From positions 124,001 through 188,000 of the forward strand of contig CAJUEJ010000003.1 in assembly GCA_910585435.1 (NCBI GenBank): a DNA stretch of 64,000 nucleotides. The letters are read 5' to 3'. The stretch is from an uncultured Hungatella sp. (GTDB taxonomy: Bacteria > Bacillota > Clostridia > Lachnospirales > Lachnospiraceae). Shown in pieces: positions 17,106 through 26,297 of the stretch. A model generated the notes under the pieces. That model worked only from the letters and a program-made list of their open reading frames with translations, ran no database searches and was not told the DNA's origin. How positions within the stretch are numbered: position 1 is the first letter of the stretch; each line of letters opens with the position of its first letter. The translations under genes were made by a program, and so were the position numbers.

Positions 17106-18788
17106 CTATATTTCATTTTTTATATATCCGGCCAGGTTGTAGGCATGGTCTGAGATTCTCTCCAGATTGGTAAGAATATCCAGGAACACCACGCCTGCCG
17201 ACGGGATGCATCTGCCGCTGGAAAGCCTTTCGATATGCTTCTCCCGAAGCTCTTCCTCCAGGCTGTCCACCTCATCCTCATACTGGCTGACCCTGCGTAC
17301 ACAGTCCATATTTCCGCTTCTGCGGGCCTCGATGGCATTCTCAAAGGCCTTGAAGACACTTTTGCTGATCTCTCTTAAATCCTGCACCCCGGTCTCCGAG
17401 ACCTTCAGGTCATGCTCCATCAGGTAGGAGGCGCATTCCGCCAGATTTTCCGCATGATCCCCTACTCTTTCAATGTCACTGACACTGTAGAACAGATCAT
17501 TCACCACCCGTTTCTGGTGTTCTGTCAGAGACAGATTGTCAATCTTAATCAGATACTCTGTCAGACGTTTTTCCATCCGGTCTATCATCTCTTCGGTTCT
17601 ATAAACCTCCTCCGTCTCCTCCAGGCTGCCGTTTAAGATAGCGTCAATCCCCCGCTTCACATTTTTCATGGTAATCTGTCCCATGTGAACCACTTCCATG
17701 GCAGCTACCTCGATAGCAAAGGCCGGGGATTCGAAAATACGCTCATCCAGATGTTTAATGCTTGTCTCTTCCTCCTCTTCTCCTCTTTCTGCTTCCCGTA
17801 TCTTATCTTCCTGGCTTTCCTTCACAAGCACGCCGGATAATTCCACCAGCTGATTGGCAAAGGGGAATAAAAGAGTGGTGTTAACCAGGTTAAAAATCGT
17901 ATGGAACACAGATATCTGAACTGCCGTAATGCCTCTGGCCGCCAGGGCAGGCCGCAGGGCAAACAAAAGAAAGCTGCCGGCGCCAAACAGAACCGCCCCC
18001 AGTACATTGAAGCTTAAATGCATTACCGCCGCCCGCTTTGCCGTCCTGGTACCGCCCATACTGGACAAAATAGCCGTGACGCAGGAACCGATATTCTGCC
18101 CCAGCGTAATATAGATTGCCGCATTGGTAGTCACAACACCGTTCATAGCCAGGGTCTGCAGAATACCCACGGAAGCAGAAGAGCTTTGAAGCAGGGCCGT
18201 AACCAGGGCTCCGATTATCATGCCCAGAAGAGGATTGCCTCCCAGAACTTCAAATGCCTTTGAAAAAACAGGCGCTTTGGTATAAGGCGAGATGGAGCCT
18301 GACATAAAGTCCAGGCCTATAAACAAAAGCCCCAGTCCTACGAAAATCTCGCCAATAGTGCGCAGCTTAGGCTTTTTAGAAAACAGTATCATAAGCGCTC
18401 CCATTCCCAGCAGAAGAGGCGCATAAAATACCGGCTTCATAACCTCCATGGCATCTCCCAGCTGGCTTAGGGATACAATCCATGCGGTGATGGTTGTACC
18501 GATGTTGGCGCCCATGATGACCCCCACCGCCTGGGTCAGGTTCAGGACACCGGCACTTACAAAGCCTACTACCATAACCGTGGTGGCGCCGCTGCTTTGG
18601 ATGATCGCCGTAATCAGGGCGCCCAGGCAGACCGCCATCAGGCGGTTATTGGTCAGCATTCCCAGGAATTGATTCATCTTGCTCCCGGCTGATTTCTGCA
18701 TTCCATCTGCCATAATATTCATTCCGTACAGAAACATTCCCAGTCCGCCGAAAAAGCCGAACAGGTTTGAAACATCGTTTATTGTCAT
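17106..18788 (-). CDS. Na+/phosphate cotransporter with PhoU-like domain
   Basis: 560 residues. The membrane part (about 1-315) holds the two inverted Na/Pi repeats, each with a QSS motif (QSSGATTVMVVGF and QSSSASVGILQTL) and Gly-Asn-Ile-Gly turns. A linker rich in Glu (about 325-350) leads to a C-terminal PhoU-like helical bundle. The family imports phosphate with Na+; the PhoU part may sense phosphate state. ATG at 18788 has GGAGGAG 7 bases upstream. Divergent from the PHP phosphatase gene, sharing a 205-base promoter region. Confidence 0.92.
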   Translation of the reverse strand: MTINDVSNLFGFFGGLGMFLYGMNIMADGMQKSAGSKMNQFLGMLTNNRLMAVCLGALITAIIQSSGATTVMVVGFVSAGVLNLTQAVGVIMGANIGTTITAWIVSLSQLGDAMEVMKPVFYAPLLLGMGALMILFSKKPKLRTIGEIFVGLGLLFIGLDFMSGSISPYTKAPVFSKAFEVLGGNPLLGMIIGALVTALLQSSSASVGILQTLAMNGVVTTNAAIYITLGQNIGSCVTAILSSMGGTRTAKRAAVMHLSFNVLGAVLFGAGSFLLFALRPALAARGITAVQISVFHTIFNLVNTTLLFPFANQLVELSGVLVKESQEDKIREAERGEEEEETSIKHLDERIFESPAFAIEVAAMEVVHMGQITMKNVKRGIDAILNGSLEETEEVYRTEEMIDRMEKRLTEYLIKIDNLSLTEHQKRVVNDLFYSVSDIERVGDHAENLAECASYLMEHDLKVSETGVQDLREISKSVFKAFENAIEARRSGNMDCVRRVSQYEDEVDSLEEELREKHIERLSSGRCIPSAGVVFLDILTNLERISDHAYNLAGYIKNEI

Positions 18789-18934
18789 TTAATCTCCTCC
18801 GTATTTTGGGGATAGCTCCTGAAAGTGAAAGCTTTTCGTAAACCGTTTTTCAGGATAAACAGGCGAAACAAAGCCATAATATCATAGAATGGTTGGATTT
18901 GCCAAGGGCTTTTATATTTAAAAAGCATTTAATC

Positions 18935-18963
18935 TTGCAATTCTCCCGGTAATATGCTACTTT
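18935..18963 (+). promoter_or_regulatory. Promoter of the PHP phosphatase gene
   Basis: TTGCAA (18935-18940), 17-base spacer, TACTTT (18958-18963), about 25 bases before the ribosome site. Confidence 0.5.
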
Positions 18964-18993
18964 CATAAAAGATTATTTTACCCGGAGGTACTT

Positions 18994-19791
18994 ATGATTA
19001 GTGATTTTCATCTCCACACAAATTTTTCAGGAGATTGTGATGCCAGGCCTGAGGTACAGGTAGAAAAAGCCATATCTCTTGGAATGAGCCGAATCTGCAT
19101 CACAGACCACCATGATTATGATGTGGTAAGCGACTGCAGTTTTGAGCTGGATTTTCCGTCCTATTTTTCCGCCATGGAACGCTTAAGAGACCGGTATAAG
19201 GACCGGATTCAGATTGAGATTGGAATCGAGCTGGGACTTCAGAGGCATATTAAAGAATATCTGCAGAAGGCCAGCCAGGCATCTGCCTTTGACTTTATCA
19301 TCGGCTCCAGCCATTTTATTGACGGCATGGACCCCTATTTTCCGGCCTTTTTCGAAACCCGCAGCGAGAAGGCTTCCTATGAGCGTTTTTTCCAGGTAAG
19401 CCTGGAGAGAATCCGGGATTTGGACTGTTTTGATTCCTATGGACATCTGGACTATGTGGTGCGCTACGGGCCTAATAAGAATCAGGAATACCGGGCGGAG
19501 GAATATCTGGAATACATTGACCCTATACTGAAAACACTGATTGACAAGGGAAAAAGCCTGGAGTGCAATACAGGAGGCTTCCGCTGCGGCCTGGGACATC
19601 CCAATCCCTGTGAGGACATTCTGCGCCGTTACCGCCAGCTGGGAGGAAAACTTCTGACCATTGGTTCCGACGCCCATTCTCCTGCCTATGTGGGTTATGA
19701 ATTTCAACGGGCAGCTGACCTGTTAAAAGCCTGCGGATTTCAATATTATACGGTCTATCATCAGAGAAAGCCGGAATTCCTGCCGCTGTGA
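18994..19791 (+). CDS. Histidinol-phosphatase-like PHP-domain phosphoesterase
   Basis: 265 residues of the PHP (polymerase and histidinol phosphatase) superfamily. Metal ligands are visible in order: DFHLHTNFSGD at the N-terminus, CITDHHDYD near 37, EIGIELGL near 73, SSHFIDG near 106, FDSYGHLDYV near 150, and SDAHSPAYVG near 228. This is the full HisJ-type trinuclear site. Family members hydrolyse histidinol phosphate or related sugar phosphates. It is monocistronic, so a role in histidine synthesis is likely by family but not shown by context. GGAGG lies 6 bases before the ATG. Confidence 0.85.
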   Translation: MISDFHLHTNFSGDCDARPEVQVEKAISLGMSRICITDHHDYDVVSDCSFELDFPSYFSAMERLRDRYKDRIQIEIGIELGLQRHIKEYLQKASQASAFDFIIGSSHFIDGMDPYFPAFFETRSEKASYERFFQVSLERIRDLDCFDSYGHLDYVVRYGPNKNQEYRAEEYLEYIDPILKTLIDKGKSLECNTGGFRCGLGHPNPCEDILRRYRQLGGKLLTIGSDAHSPAYVGYEFQRAADLLKACGFQYYTVYHQRKPEFLPL

Positions 19792-19815
19792 CGCGGCAGG
19801 AGCTCCGGCCTTTTT
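19770..19815 (+). terminator. Strong terminator shared by PHP and lacZ genes
   Basis: GCCGGA-TCCTGCCGC pairs with GCGGCAGGA-TCCGGC (19770-19809, one internal 2-base loop), then TTTTT. It begins inside the PHP coding end and may act in both directions, since lacZ ends at 19870 on the other strand. Confidence 0.8.
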
Positions 19816-19869
19816 GCCACTCTGCCTTCCCTGCCCGCATGGACAGCAAGACAAAGAGATACAGGTATG

Positions 19870-22800
19870 CTATGCTCTTTCAATCACAAATTCTACGGTC
19901 TGGTCTTCTTCTGCGCTGATACAGTATTCCGGGTGTACCGGCGCTCCCCAGCTGTCGTCGCCTCCCACGCCCCGCTGGGCCCCCAGAATGCTGACTACCG
20001 TATAATGAGGCGGTACCGGAAGCTCTTCCTCATGCATGGCACTTTCCAGCTCCTGGGCCGTATAAGGCAGAACGTTCATGGAAAATGGAGTATCTGCTGC
20101 AGTTATTTTTATCTTATGGCCGCCTGCATCTGTCAGAGCCAGCCAGCGCACCCCTTCTCTGCCTCCGCATTCCTGAGGCTTTAGATAGTGAGACAGGTTT
20201 CCGGTTGGTGTGCCCTGGAAGATGCCCAGCCTGGCTCCCCATGCCCGGTCGCTGTAATTTTCCTCCGGCCCGTATCCGTAGTATTGGAACTGGTTCACCT
20301 CAGAGGTCATCTTCCAGCGCATTCCGAACAGCGGAAGCTGGGGAAGGCCTTTCTGCCCGAAGAACCTGGCTTTTACCTGTATCTTTCCGTCAGGATATAC
20401 CACATAGGTTACCTGGGTTTTGGCGGCAGGATGTACCGGCAGTCCGTATACGTAAGAGACTGTCACTTTTTCCGGCTCTTCCCTTATCTCTATCTGGCTG
20501 TTGTTGTACTGCCAGAACTGGTCGGCAGCCAGCCACATGGAGCTGGCAAGGCCAAAGCCGTTTCCTCTGTCATTGTCTGTGGCAGCACGCCAGTAAGAAG
20601 GCATAGGCGGCCTGGTAATCCACTCTTTTCCGCCGTAGCACAGGGACACCATGCCTCCCTCTGTCTTTGAAAACAGCACCAAAAAGCCAGGGCCCTTCAC
20701 TCCCAGGTTAACATCTCCGTGGATAACATGGAAAGGAACACTGCTCTTTTCCGGTATCTGGCTTTCTTCCTTTTTTATAGAAGCAGCTATAGAAGAGACG
20801 GTTTCTCCAAAGGAAACTTCAAATCCTTTTTCTGCCCACAGGGTGTCTTCTCTCAATATGGCAGAGGCCTGATAAACATACTCTCCCGGAAGCTCCCCTC
20901 CAAAGCCTTCACACTCTGTCCAGATTTCCCACTCTTTTGTGCCATTGAACATTATCTTTCTTTTTTCATCCGGCCCTATGGGAGTGTCCGGCGAAAAGAC
21001 GGCCTCATAGATAAGGTTTCCGTCCAGCAGCACTCTGTATACAAATCGGAACCCCTTTGTGTCAGTAAAAAGATTCCGGTTGTGGATGCTGACTCCTTCT
21101 CTGTCCGGCACAAGGACGAAATTCTGGTACAGCCCTTTTACCTCCTGGGCCTTGGGGGACGGCTGTCTTGTACCGTAGACGATTCCATTTCCGCAGAAAT
21201 TATAATCCGTGGGGCGGTCCCCGAAATCTCCGCCGTAGGCCAGCACTTCTTTTCCGTCTATATCCTGGCGGACCAGCGCCTGGTCCATGTAATCCCATAT
21301 AAAACCACCCTGGTACTTAGGATAGCGCTCCGCCAAATCCGTGTAATGTTTCATGCCGCCTAAAGAGTTCCCCATGGCATGCATATACTCACAGAGAATG
21401 AAAGGTTTTCCGGAACCGTTCTTTACATAGTCCTCTGCTTCCTCCGGCTTGGCGTACATCCGGCTTTCCATATCGCTGATATGGTCGAACTCCCGGTTCC
21501 AGTACACGCCCTCATAGTGCACCAGCCGGGAATCGTCCCGTTCCTTGAAGAAACGGCTCATGGCAAGGATGTCTTCCCCGGCATAGGACTCATTGCCGCA
21601 GGACCATATAAGGACGGAGGGATGATTTTTATCTCTTTCCACCATGGATTTGGCCCGGTCCACCACACAATCCTTCCATTCCGGAAGGCTGCCGGGCACA
21701 TTCCAGGACGGCTCGCATTCTCCCATCTTCTGCCAGGAGCCATGGCTCTCCAGGTTGGCTTCGTCAATCAAATATATCCCGTAACGGTCGCACAGCTCAT
21801 ACCACAGGGTCTGGTTGGGATAGTGGCAGGTACGGACACTGTTGATGTTGTGCTGCTTCATGAAGCGGATATCCCATATCATGTCCTCCACGGTGACGGC
21901 CCGGCCCCGGCGGATATGGAATTCGTGGCGGTTGATGCCTTTGAACACCAGCCGTCTTCCATTGAGGCACATGATTCCGTCCAGCATCTCGAAGCTGCGG
22001 AAGCCTATGGGCTGAGGGATTACTTCGATTACATTTCCCTCCCTGTCCTCCACAAAAAGATAAAGCATGTAGCAGTAAGGCTGCTCCGCAGACCAGGGGC
22101 GGACAAGGGGTACGGATGCTTTCAGCTCCACAAAGCATCTGGATTGACTGCCCCAGGCTTCCATTTCTTCCAGGCTTTTGTCCCCGGTGGTTTTCTCTCC
22201 AGGCACGCCTTCCCCCTCTGCCCTTTTCTCCGGCAGGGCCGCGGCCTGCCTCTGCTGCCAGACCACAGCTTTGTCCCGGTCTTTTAATACGGCCTTTATC
22301 TGATACTGTTTTGAATCTCCGATTGGGGCAGCTGCTTCTTCACAGCCAGCCCTTCCGTCCACCAGCTCCAGCTGGATTCCAAGGCTTCCGTCCTGATATG
22401 CACGGTCCAGCCCTGCTTTTACAAATACATCCTGTATATGAAGCCTGGGGATTCCATACAGATACACATCCCGGAAAATTCCGGAGAACCGGAAAAAGTC
22501 CTGGTCTTCAATCCAGCTGGCGCTGCTGCGTTTATATACCTCCACAGCCAGACGGTTCCCTTTCTCCTTTACAGCGGAAGTAACCTCAAACTCCGAAGGG
22601 GTAAAGCTGTCTTCCCCGTATCCTACAAATACCCCGTTAAGCCATACATAAAACCCGGTCTCCACTCCCTGGAAAGACAGGAACACCCGTTTCCCTTTCA
22701 GTTCATCCTTTAAGTCAAATTCCCTGACATAGCTTCCAACCGGATTGTAATCCCAGTCAATCCTGGGAGGCCTAAGCTCCTTGTGCCCGTCCCAGGGATA

Positions 22801-23145
22801 CATGGTATTAATATAATGCCGTTTGTCATATCCCTGGGTCTGGATATGCCCCGGCACCTGAATCTGATTCCATTCTGTAACGTCATAGTCCGCTTTATAA
22901 AACTCTTCTTTCCGCTGTGACGGTGAGTTTGCATAGGAAAAATGCCATGTTCCGTTGAGATATTGGCGCAATCCCATCTGATGAATCGAGTTTCCCTGCC
23001 TCTGGGCCTGCTGACTGTTAAAATACTCTCTGTCCATATCCGGCTCACTCTCATAAAAATAGTGGTCCGAATGGGCCGGAATCCGGTTTACCTCGTACAC
23101 CTGCGGGTCTTCCAGCCATTTTAAATCCGGAATCTTACTGTTCAT
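19870..23145 (-). CDS. lacZ: GH2 beta-galactosidase (LacZ type)
   Basis: About 1,091 residues with the five-domain LacZ plan: N-terminal jelly roll, Ig-like domain, TIM barrel (about 350-650), second Ig domain and the C-terminal small-chain sandwich. Acid/base Glu is in IWSCGNESYAGED and the nucleophile Glu in ILCEYMHAMGNS. No signal peptide, so it acts in the cytoplasm and hydrolyses lactose or other beta-galactosides. The ATG at 23145 follows GGAGG by 5 bases; an ATG four codons earlier (23157) is less well placed. An acidic Gly/Glu insert near residues 270-335 is longer than in Escherichia coli LacZ. No lactose permease or repressor adjoins it. Confidence 0.95.
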   Translation of the reverse strand: MNSKIPDLKWLEDPQVYEVNRIPAHSDHYFYESEPDMDREYFNSQQAQRQGNSIHQMGLRQYLNGTWHFSYANSPSQRKEEFYKADYDVTEWNQIQVPGHIQTQGYDKRHYINTMYPWDGHKELRPPRIDWDYNPVGSYVREFDLKDELKGKRVFLSFQGVETGFYVWLNGVFVGYGEDSFTPSEFEVTSAVKEKGNRLAVEVYKRSSASWIEDQDFFRFSGIFRDVYLYGIPRLHIQDVFVKAGLDRAYQDGSLGIQLELVDGRAGCEEAAAPIGDSKQYQIKAVLKDRDKAVVWQQRQAAALPEKRAEGEGVPGEKTTGDKSLEEMEAWGSQSRCFVELKASVPLVRPWSAEQPYCYMLYLFVEDREGNVIEVIPQPIGFRSFEMLDGIMCLNGRRLVFKGINRHEFHIRRGRAVTVEDMIWDIRFMKQHNINSVRTCHYPNQTLWYELCDRYGIYLIDEANLESHGSWQKMGECEPSWNVPGSLPEWKDCVVDRAKSMVERDKNHPSVLIWSCGNESYAGEDILAMSRFFKERDDSRLVHYEGVYWNREFDHISDMESRMYAKPEEAEDYVKNGSGKPFILCEYMHAMGNSLGGMKHYTDLAERYPKYQGGFIWDYMDQALVRQDIDGKEVLAYGGDFGDRPTDYNFCGNGIVYGTRQPSPKAQEVKGLYQNFVLVPDREGVSIHNRNLFTDTKGFRFVYRVLLDGNLIYEAVFSPDTPIGPDEKRKIMFNGTKEWEIWTECEGFGGELPGEYVYQASAILREDTLWAEKGFEVSFGETVSSIAASIKKEESQIPEKSSVPFHVIHGDVNLGVKGPGFLVLFSKTEGGMVSLCYGGKEWITRPPMPSYWRAATDNDRGNGFGLASSMWLAADQFWQYNNSQIEIREEPEKVTVSYVYGLPVHPAAKTQVTYVVYPDGKIQVKARFFGQKGLPQLPLFGMRWKMTSEVNQFQYYGYGPEENYSDRAWGARLGIFQGTPTGNLSHYLKPQECGGREGVRWLALTDAGGHKIKITAADTPFSMNVLPYTAQELESAMHEEELPVPPHYTVVSILGAQRGVGGDDSWGAPVHPEYCISAEEDQTVEFVIERA

Positions 23146-23206
23146 CTCATCCTCCATCCTTTTCGCTTATGTCCATATTTTGTATCTGGATTTTTCCATA
23201 TAAAAA

Positions 23207-23236
23207 TGCGAAAAAACCTGCCGAGGTCTTTTCGCA
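23207..23236 (-). terminator. Terminator after tRNA-Val
   Basis: TGCGAAAA...ACCT / AGGT...TTTTCGCA, a 13-base-pair stem with a GCCG loop and one position that pairs only as G-U in minus-strand RNA, followed by CGCAUUUUU. It lies 10 bases past the tRNA 3' end. Confidence 0.75.
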
Positions 23237-23245
23237 CATATATAA

Positions 23246-23318
23246 TGGAGACAACAGGACTCGAACCTGCGACCCTCTACACGTCAAGCAGATGCTCTCC
23301 CAGCTGAGCTATGTCTCC
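23246..23318 (-). tRNA. tRNA-Val (GAC)
   Basis: 73 bases folding as a full cloverleaf: acceptor GGAGACA/TGTCTCC with discriminator A, D stem GCTC/GAGC, anticodon arm TCTGC-TTGACGT-GTAGA with anticodon GAC, and T arm GCAGG-TTCGAGT-CCTGT. CCA is not encoded. It stands alone at the edge of the AT-rich cassette that begins upstream of its 5' end. Confidence 0.95.
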
Positions 23319-23416
23319 ATAAAACTATATTTTACACAACAGATACAAATTTTGTACTACGGTTGTAAGTATACCACTTATTTTCAAAATCTTCAAGAAA
23401 AATTTTCTATTTATCC

Positions 23417-24165
23417 TTAAAGTGTTTGTACTTTTTGTTTTATAGCCTCGGTTCCTTCATGATGATATTCTTTTATAAAATTATCATATTTTGAGGATAA
23501 TTGCAAAGCAAGTTTTTTTGCCTTAATTAATTCATAAAATGAGACCCCTTTTTCCATCTTTTCATAGTCCTCCATAGTAAAGGTGAGAATCGTTAAGTTC
23601 CGATTATTTTGATATTTTTCAATAATGCGTAAAACCTTTGTGAGTCCATATGAATCATGGTACTCATTTTCGCTGCCGCTCAATCCCTTCTGTGTAAATA
23701 TGATACCAAAAATGACACCTGTACTTACCATTAAACTATAAAATTTGCCCACATAAGTAACACCTATGGGTGCATCATAATTTTTACATTCCCCTAAGGC
23801 AATATCTGAATCAATCTCCAATAAATCTCTTGAAATGTTATAAAAATAAAGTGCTTGTTTTCCAGCAGCGGACAGAGTTATTACCTCATCAATTTCGTTA
23901 GTTCCTGTATGTACATTACGGTAAATTTCAAAAAAATAAGATTTTTTAATAATAAATGCAACTAGATTCTCTAATCGCTCCCCCTTTTCTTTTGCTGATT
24001 CCCCCCATTATCAAAGGGCCTTTTGAGCTCCTTTAATAATAAAGAATACTCTTTTTTATCAGTATCTGTCCAGGAAGTCAGTTCATGGAATATGTCTACA
24101 GAGTCCTGTATTATCTCCTGCAAATATTGTTTAATGCTATAATTTTCATCTCGGGAATTTGTCAT
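23417..24165 (-). pseudogene. Mrr-like restriction endonuclease, frameshifted in a G6 tract
   Basis: Two overlapping frames (24165-23971 and one open from 24007 to 23417) join into a single 249-residue protein if one G is added to the GGGGGG run at 24006-24001; the total then becomes exactly 250 codons. The rejoined protein has an N-terminal helical part (1-55) and a PD-(D/E)xK nuclease core: KGERLENLVAF near 61, Asp93 in TNEIDEV, and Glu126-x-Lys128 in LGECKNYDAPIGVTYVGKFY, as in Mrr-type enzymes that cut (often modified) DNA. Last gene of a three-gene AT-rich operon; its ATG overlaps the preceding stop by 4 bases. It may be a phase-off state, a sequencing error or a true pseudogene. Confidence 0.75.
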
Positions 24166-24530
24166 ATATGCAGCACCTTATATAAAACTATTATATCATC
24201 AGAAACAGTCAGCGGTTTGTTGCAAAAGTCACAAGTAGATTTTTCATCAAAATCAGTTAAAGATTCTAAAAAAACACCTTTACTTCTATTGCAATCCATA
24301 CAATATACTTCATATATCTTTTTTACAAAACCTCTGTTTTTCAAATCGTCCATAAAAAAATATGCTGTTTTAATATCAATGCACAATTTCGATTTCAAAT
24401 GGCCTGGATAAATAAAATCTCCAGCATGAATAACGGAAAAAAACTCATCGCATTTTTTACTTTGGTATGACGTCAGGCGATATGCAATTTTCAAGTTCTC
24501 GATTACATTCAATAAGGTAATTTCTGACAT
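24162..24530 (-). CDS. Small winged-helix-like protein with C-terminal zinc ribbon
   Basis: 122 residues, family not recognised. Residues 1-75 look like a winged helix (KLCIDIKTAYFFMDDLKN then RGFVKKIYEVY wing), and the C-terminus carries Cys77/Cys80 and Cys100/Cys103, a CxxC-x19-CxxC zinc ribbon. This suggests a nucleic-acid-binding sensor or adaptor. AAGGAG lies 10 bases before the ATG. It overlaps the upstream gene by 74 bases and the nuclease gene downstream by 4 bases, so the three are translationally coupled. It probably recruits or controls the nuclease, which is inference from context. Confidence 0.6.
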   Translation of the reverse strand: MSEITLLNVIENLKIAYRLTSYQSKKCDEFFSVIHAGDFIYPGHLKSKLCIDIKTAYFFMDDLKNRGFVKKIYEVYCMDCNRSKGVFLESLTDFDEKSTCDFCNKPLTVSDDIIVLYKVLHI

Positions 24531-25539
24531 AACCCATCATCTCCTTATCCCCCAATAATTCCCCATAAAACATAAACAGACTATACTCCATCCCTTTATA
24601 ATTATGGGTAATACCAAATTTGATATCTTTATCGTCTAGCTTGACCTTTACCATTGGCATATCAGACTTAACTTCTATTTCTTTAATAAAAGCAACTAAT
24701 TTGTCTCTGATTAAATTGGTATTAATATCTGTATCAAATAATTCCTTATTTTCCTCAATAAAATTACCTAATTCTCCCAGGATAGGCATAACTCCTTCTC
24801 CATCATCATACGCCTCTAAATAAGCCGTTGTTCCATTACGCTGCATTCTCTGTGCATAAATTGAGATATTATCCTTTTCTGTCCTGATATAGTCTATTAC
24901 AGATTTAAAATCGATGTTTTTAATTTCAACTGTTAAATTTTTTCTTAAATAATCAAGAATTGTGTTTATTTTATCTCTATAAAAATTATATGAATTCTTA
25001 TAAGCAATACCTACTCTGTCAAACCGCAATTCTATAATATTATGTTCTTTATCCAACACACAAATGATTGTAAATTTAATTTGGTTTCCGGTCTCATTAT
25101 TCAAACGTTCAGAAAATTTAAAATATACTAAGTTATCCACAATATATAATGATGGTTTATCATAGCTATCAATCAAAGTTTTCCCATTTTTATTAAATAA
25201 ATGCACAACTCCATTTTCAACAAGTTCTTCCAGTTTAGTAGAAGGAATCTCGGAACACTTAAAATAACAAAAATGACGATACTGCCTTCTATACTCAAAT
25301 TCTCCAATATACTGCAGAACCCTGTCAGCATCCAAAATACTATTTATTTTTTCATCCAGCGTATCATATTCTGAAACATCAACAATATCTGCAAATTTAA
25401 ATGAAATCTGATAGCTATTTTTCTTATTATCAACTACCAGCCCATCATTAACTGCTTGTTTTAGTAATTCCTTCTTCAGATAAGCCGGGTAAATATCCTC
25501 TACCGTTTTCTGAAAATTAGTCTTATATGCCAGCTCCAC
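24457..25539 (-). CDS. Unknown protein, first gene of the AT-rich nuclease cassette
   Basis: 360 residues, mixed alpha/beta, no signal peptide or membrane span; I do not recognise the family. It is rich in Lys, Asp, Ile and Asn and its codon use is clearly more AT-rich than the flanking genes, as in the other two cassette genes. GTG at 25539 is chosen because AGGAGGG lies 6 bases upstream and a good promoter at 25622-25650 excludes the longer TTG-initiated frame. A conserved-looking stretch RRQYRHFCYFKC is near residue 85. Context with a winged-helix/zinc-ribbon protein and an Mrr-like nuclease suggests an anti-invader role; no activity can be assigned. Confidence 0.6.
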   Translation of the reverse strand: MELAYKTNFQKTVEDIYPAYLKKELLKQAVNDGLVVDNKKNSYQISFKFADIVDVSEYDTLDEKINSILDADRVLQYIGEFEYRRQYRHFCYFKCSEIPSTKLEELVENGVVHLFNKNGKTLIDSYDKPSLYIVDNLVYFKFSERLNNETGNQIKFTIICVLDKEHNIIELRFDRVGIAYKNSYNFYRDKINTILDYLRKNLTVEIKNIDFKSVIDYIRTEKDNISIYAQRMQRNGTTAYLEAYDDGEGVMPILGELGNFIEENKELFDTDINTNLIRDKLVAFIKEIEVKSDMPMVKVKLDDKDIKFGITHNYKGMEYSLFMFYGELLGDKEMMGYVRNYLIECNRELENCISPDVIPK

Positions 25540-25621
25540 AACTTTCCCTCCTACTACAATGGAATGATATGCGCCACTGCGCGCCACCTGCCAGGTTGTC
25601 GGAATGCCTATAGATAAAGAT

Positions 25622-25650
25622 AGTGTACCACACAAAAAGACTATATGCAA
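25622..25650 (-). promoter_or_regulatory. Promoter of the nuclease cassette
   Basis: Minus strand TTGCAT (25650-25645), 17-base spacer, TACACT (25627-25622). The implied leader is about 75 bases to the GTG at 25539. It sits 24 bases downstream of the truncated-looking MacB-like gene. Confidence 0.55.
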
Positions 25651-25673
25651 TTTCTTTTAAATCCCAAACCAGT

Positions 25674-26261
25674 CTATTCTCCAAATAATCCTTCCACCTT
25701 CTCCTCTGCCCCCATCCTCCCTTTCACCTCCACCGCCGCCTGCTCCAGCCATCCCTCTTTTACAGGCATCATCAAAATATTCCCCTCTTTCTCTATCACT
25801 CCTGCCACCATCATTTTCTTCTGCCCTGCCTTCACCCACAGGCCTGCCGCCTCCACGCCTCCGAACAGCTGTCTGGCTAAATCCTCGCTTAACACACAGT
25901 AATCCTCCTCTTCTGCCAGCCCGTAACGCCCCGACAGTATATGGGCCGGTTCCACCAGTTCCATGGAGCCATACACGCCGATAATCTGAGCCGTCTGCCT
26001 TCTGCCTGTACTCACGGCGGACACGATTTTCTGGCTTTCAATCCTCCACCCGGCTATCCTGGTGATTCCCAGAGAACCGTCCTTCTCCCTCTCCTCTATG
26101 CGTTTCATGGTTTCCACATCCATTTCCAGCCCCCTTATATCCATGCGGATGCAGCACGGCATATCAAACATCAGGTGCCAGGCCGCCGCCGCGCCTGCCA
26201 CCAGAATCCCTGCCGCCAGTATTACCGCCAATCCCCATCTGACTATCCTCTGTCCCACCAC
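25674..26261 (-). CDS. MacB-like extracytoplasmic domain protein, probably truncated
   Basis: 195 residues: one N-terminal membrane span (about 8-30) and then a MacB periplasmic-core-like domain (RIESQKIVSAVSTGRRQTAQ, LSGRYGLAEEEDYCVLSEDL, KMMVAGVIEKEGNILMMPV). In FtsX/MacB permeases this domain is followed by three more spans; here the frame stops right after it, exactly where base composition drops into the AT-rich cassette. GTG start with a G-rich ribosome site. It follows the HlyD-like adaptor by 36 bases, the usual adaptor-permease order. A loss of its 3' part by the cassette's arrival is likely; a stand-alone domain protein is the alternative. Confidence 0.6.
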   Translation of the reverse strand: MVGQRIVRWGLAVILAAGILVAGAAAAWHLMFDMPCCIRMDIRGLEMDVETMKRIEEREKDGSLGITRIAGWRIESQKIVSAVSTGRRQTAQIIGVYGSMELVEPAHILSGRYGLAEEEDYCVLSEDLARQLFGGVEAAGLWVKAGQKKMMVAGVIEKEGNILMMPVKEGWLEQAAVEVKGRMGAEEKVEGLFGE

Positions 26262-26297
26262 CGCTTCTGCCCCCCTTCCTATAAAAGACTGAACACC

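Noticed and set aside
23246..25670. Classical tRNA-targeted integrative element
   Set aside because: The cassette lies on the 5' side of tRNA-Val, no integrase is seen and I find no direct repeat of the tRNA end near 25,670.
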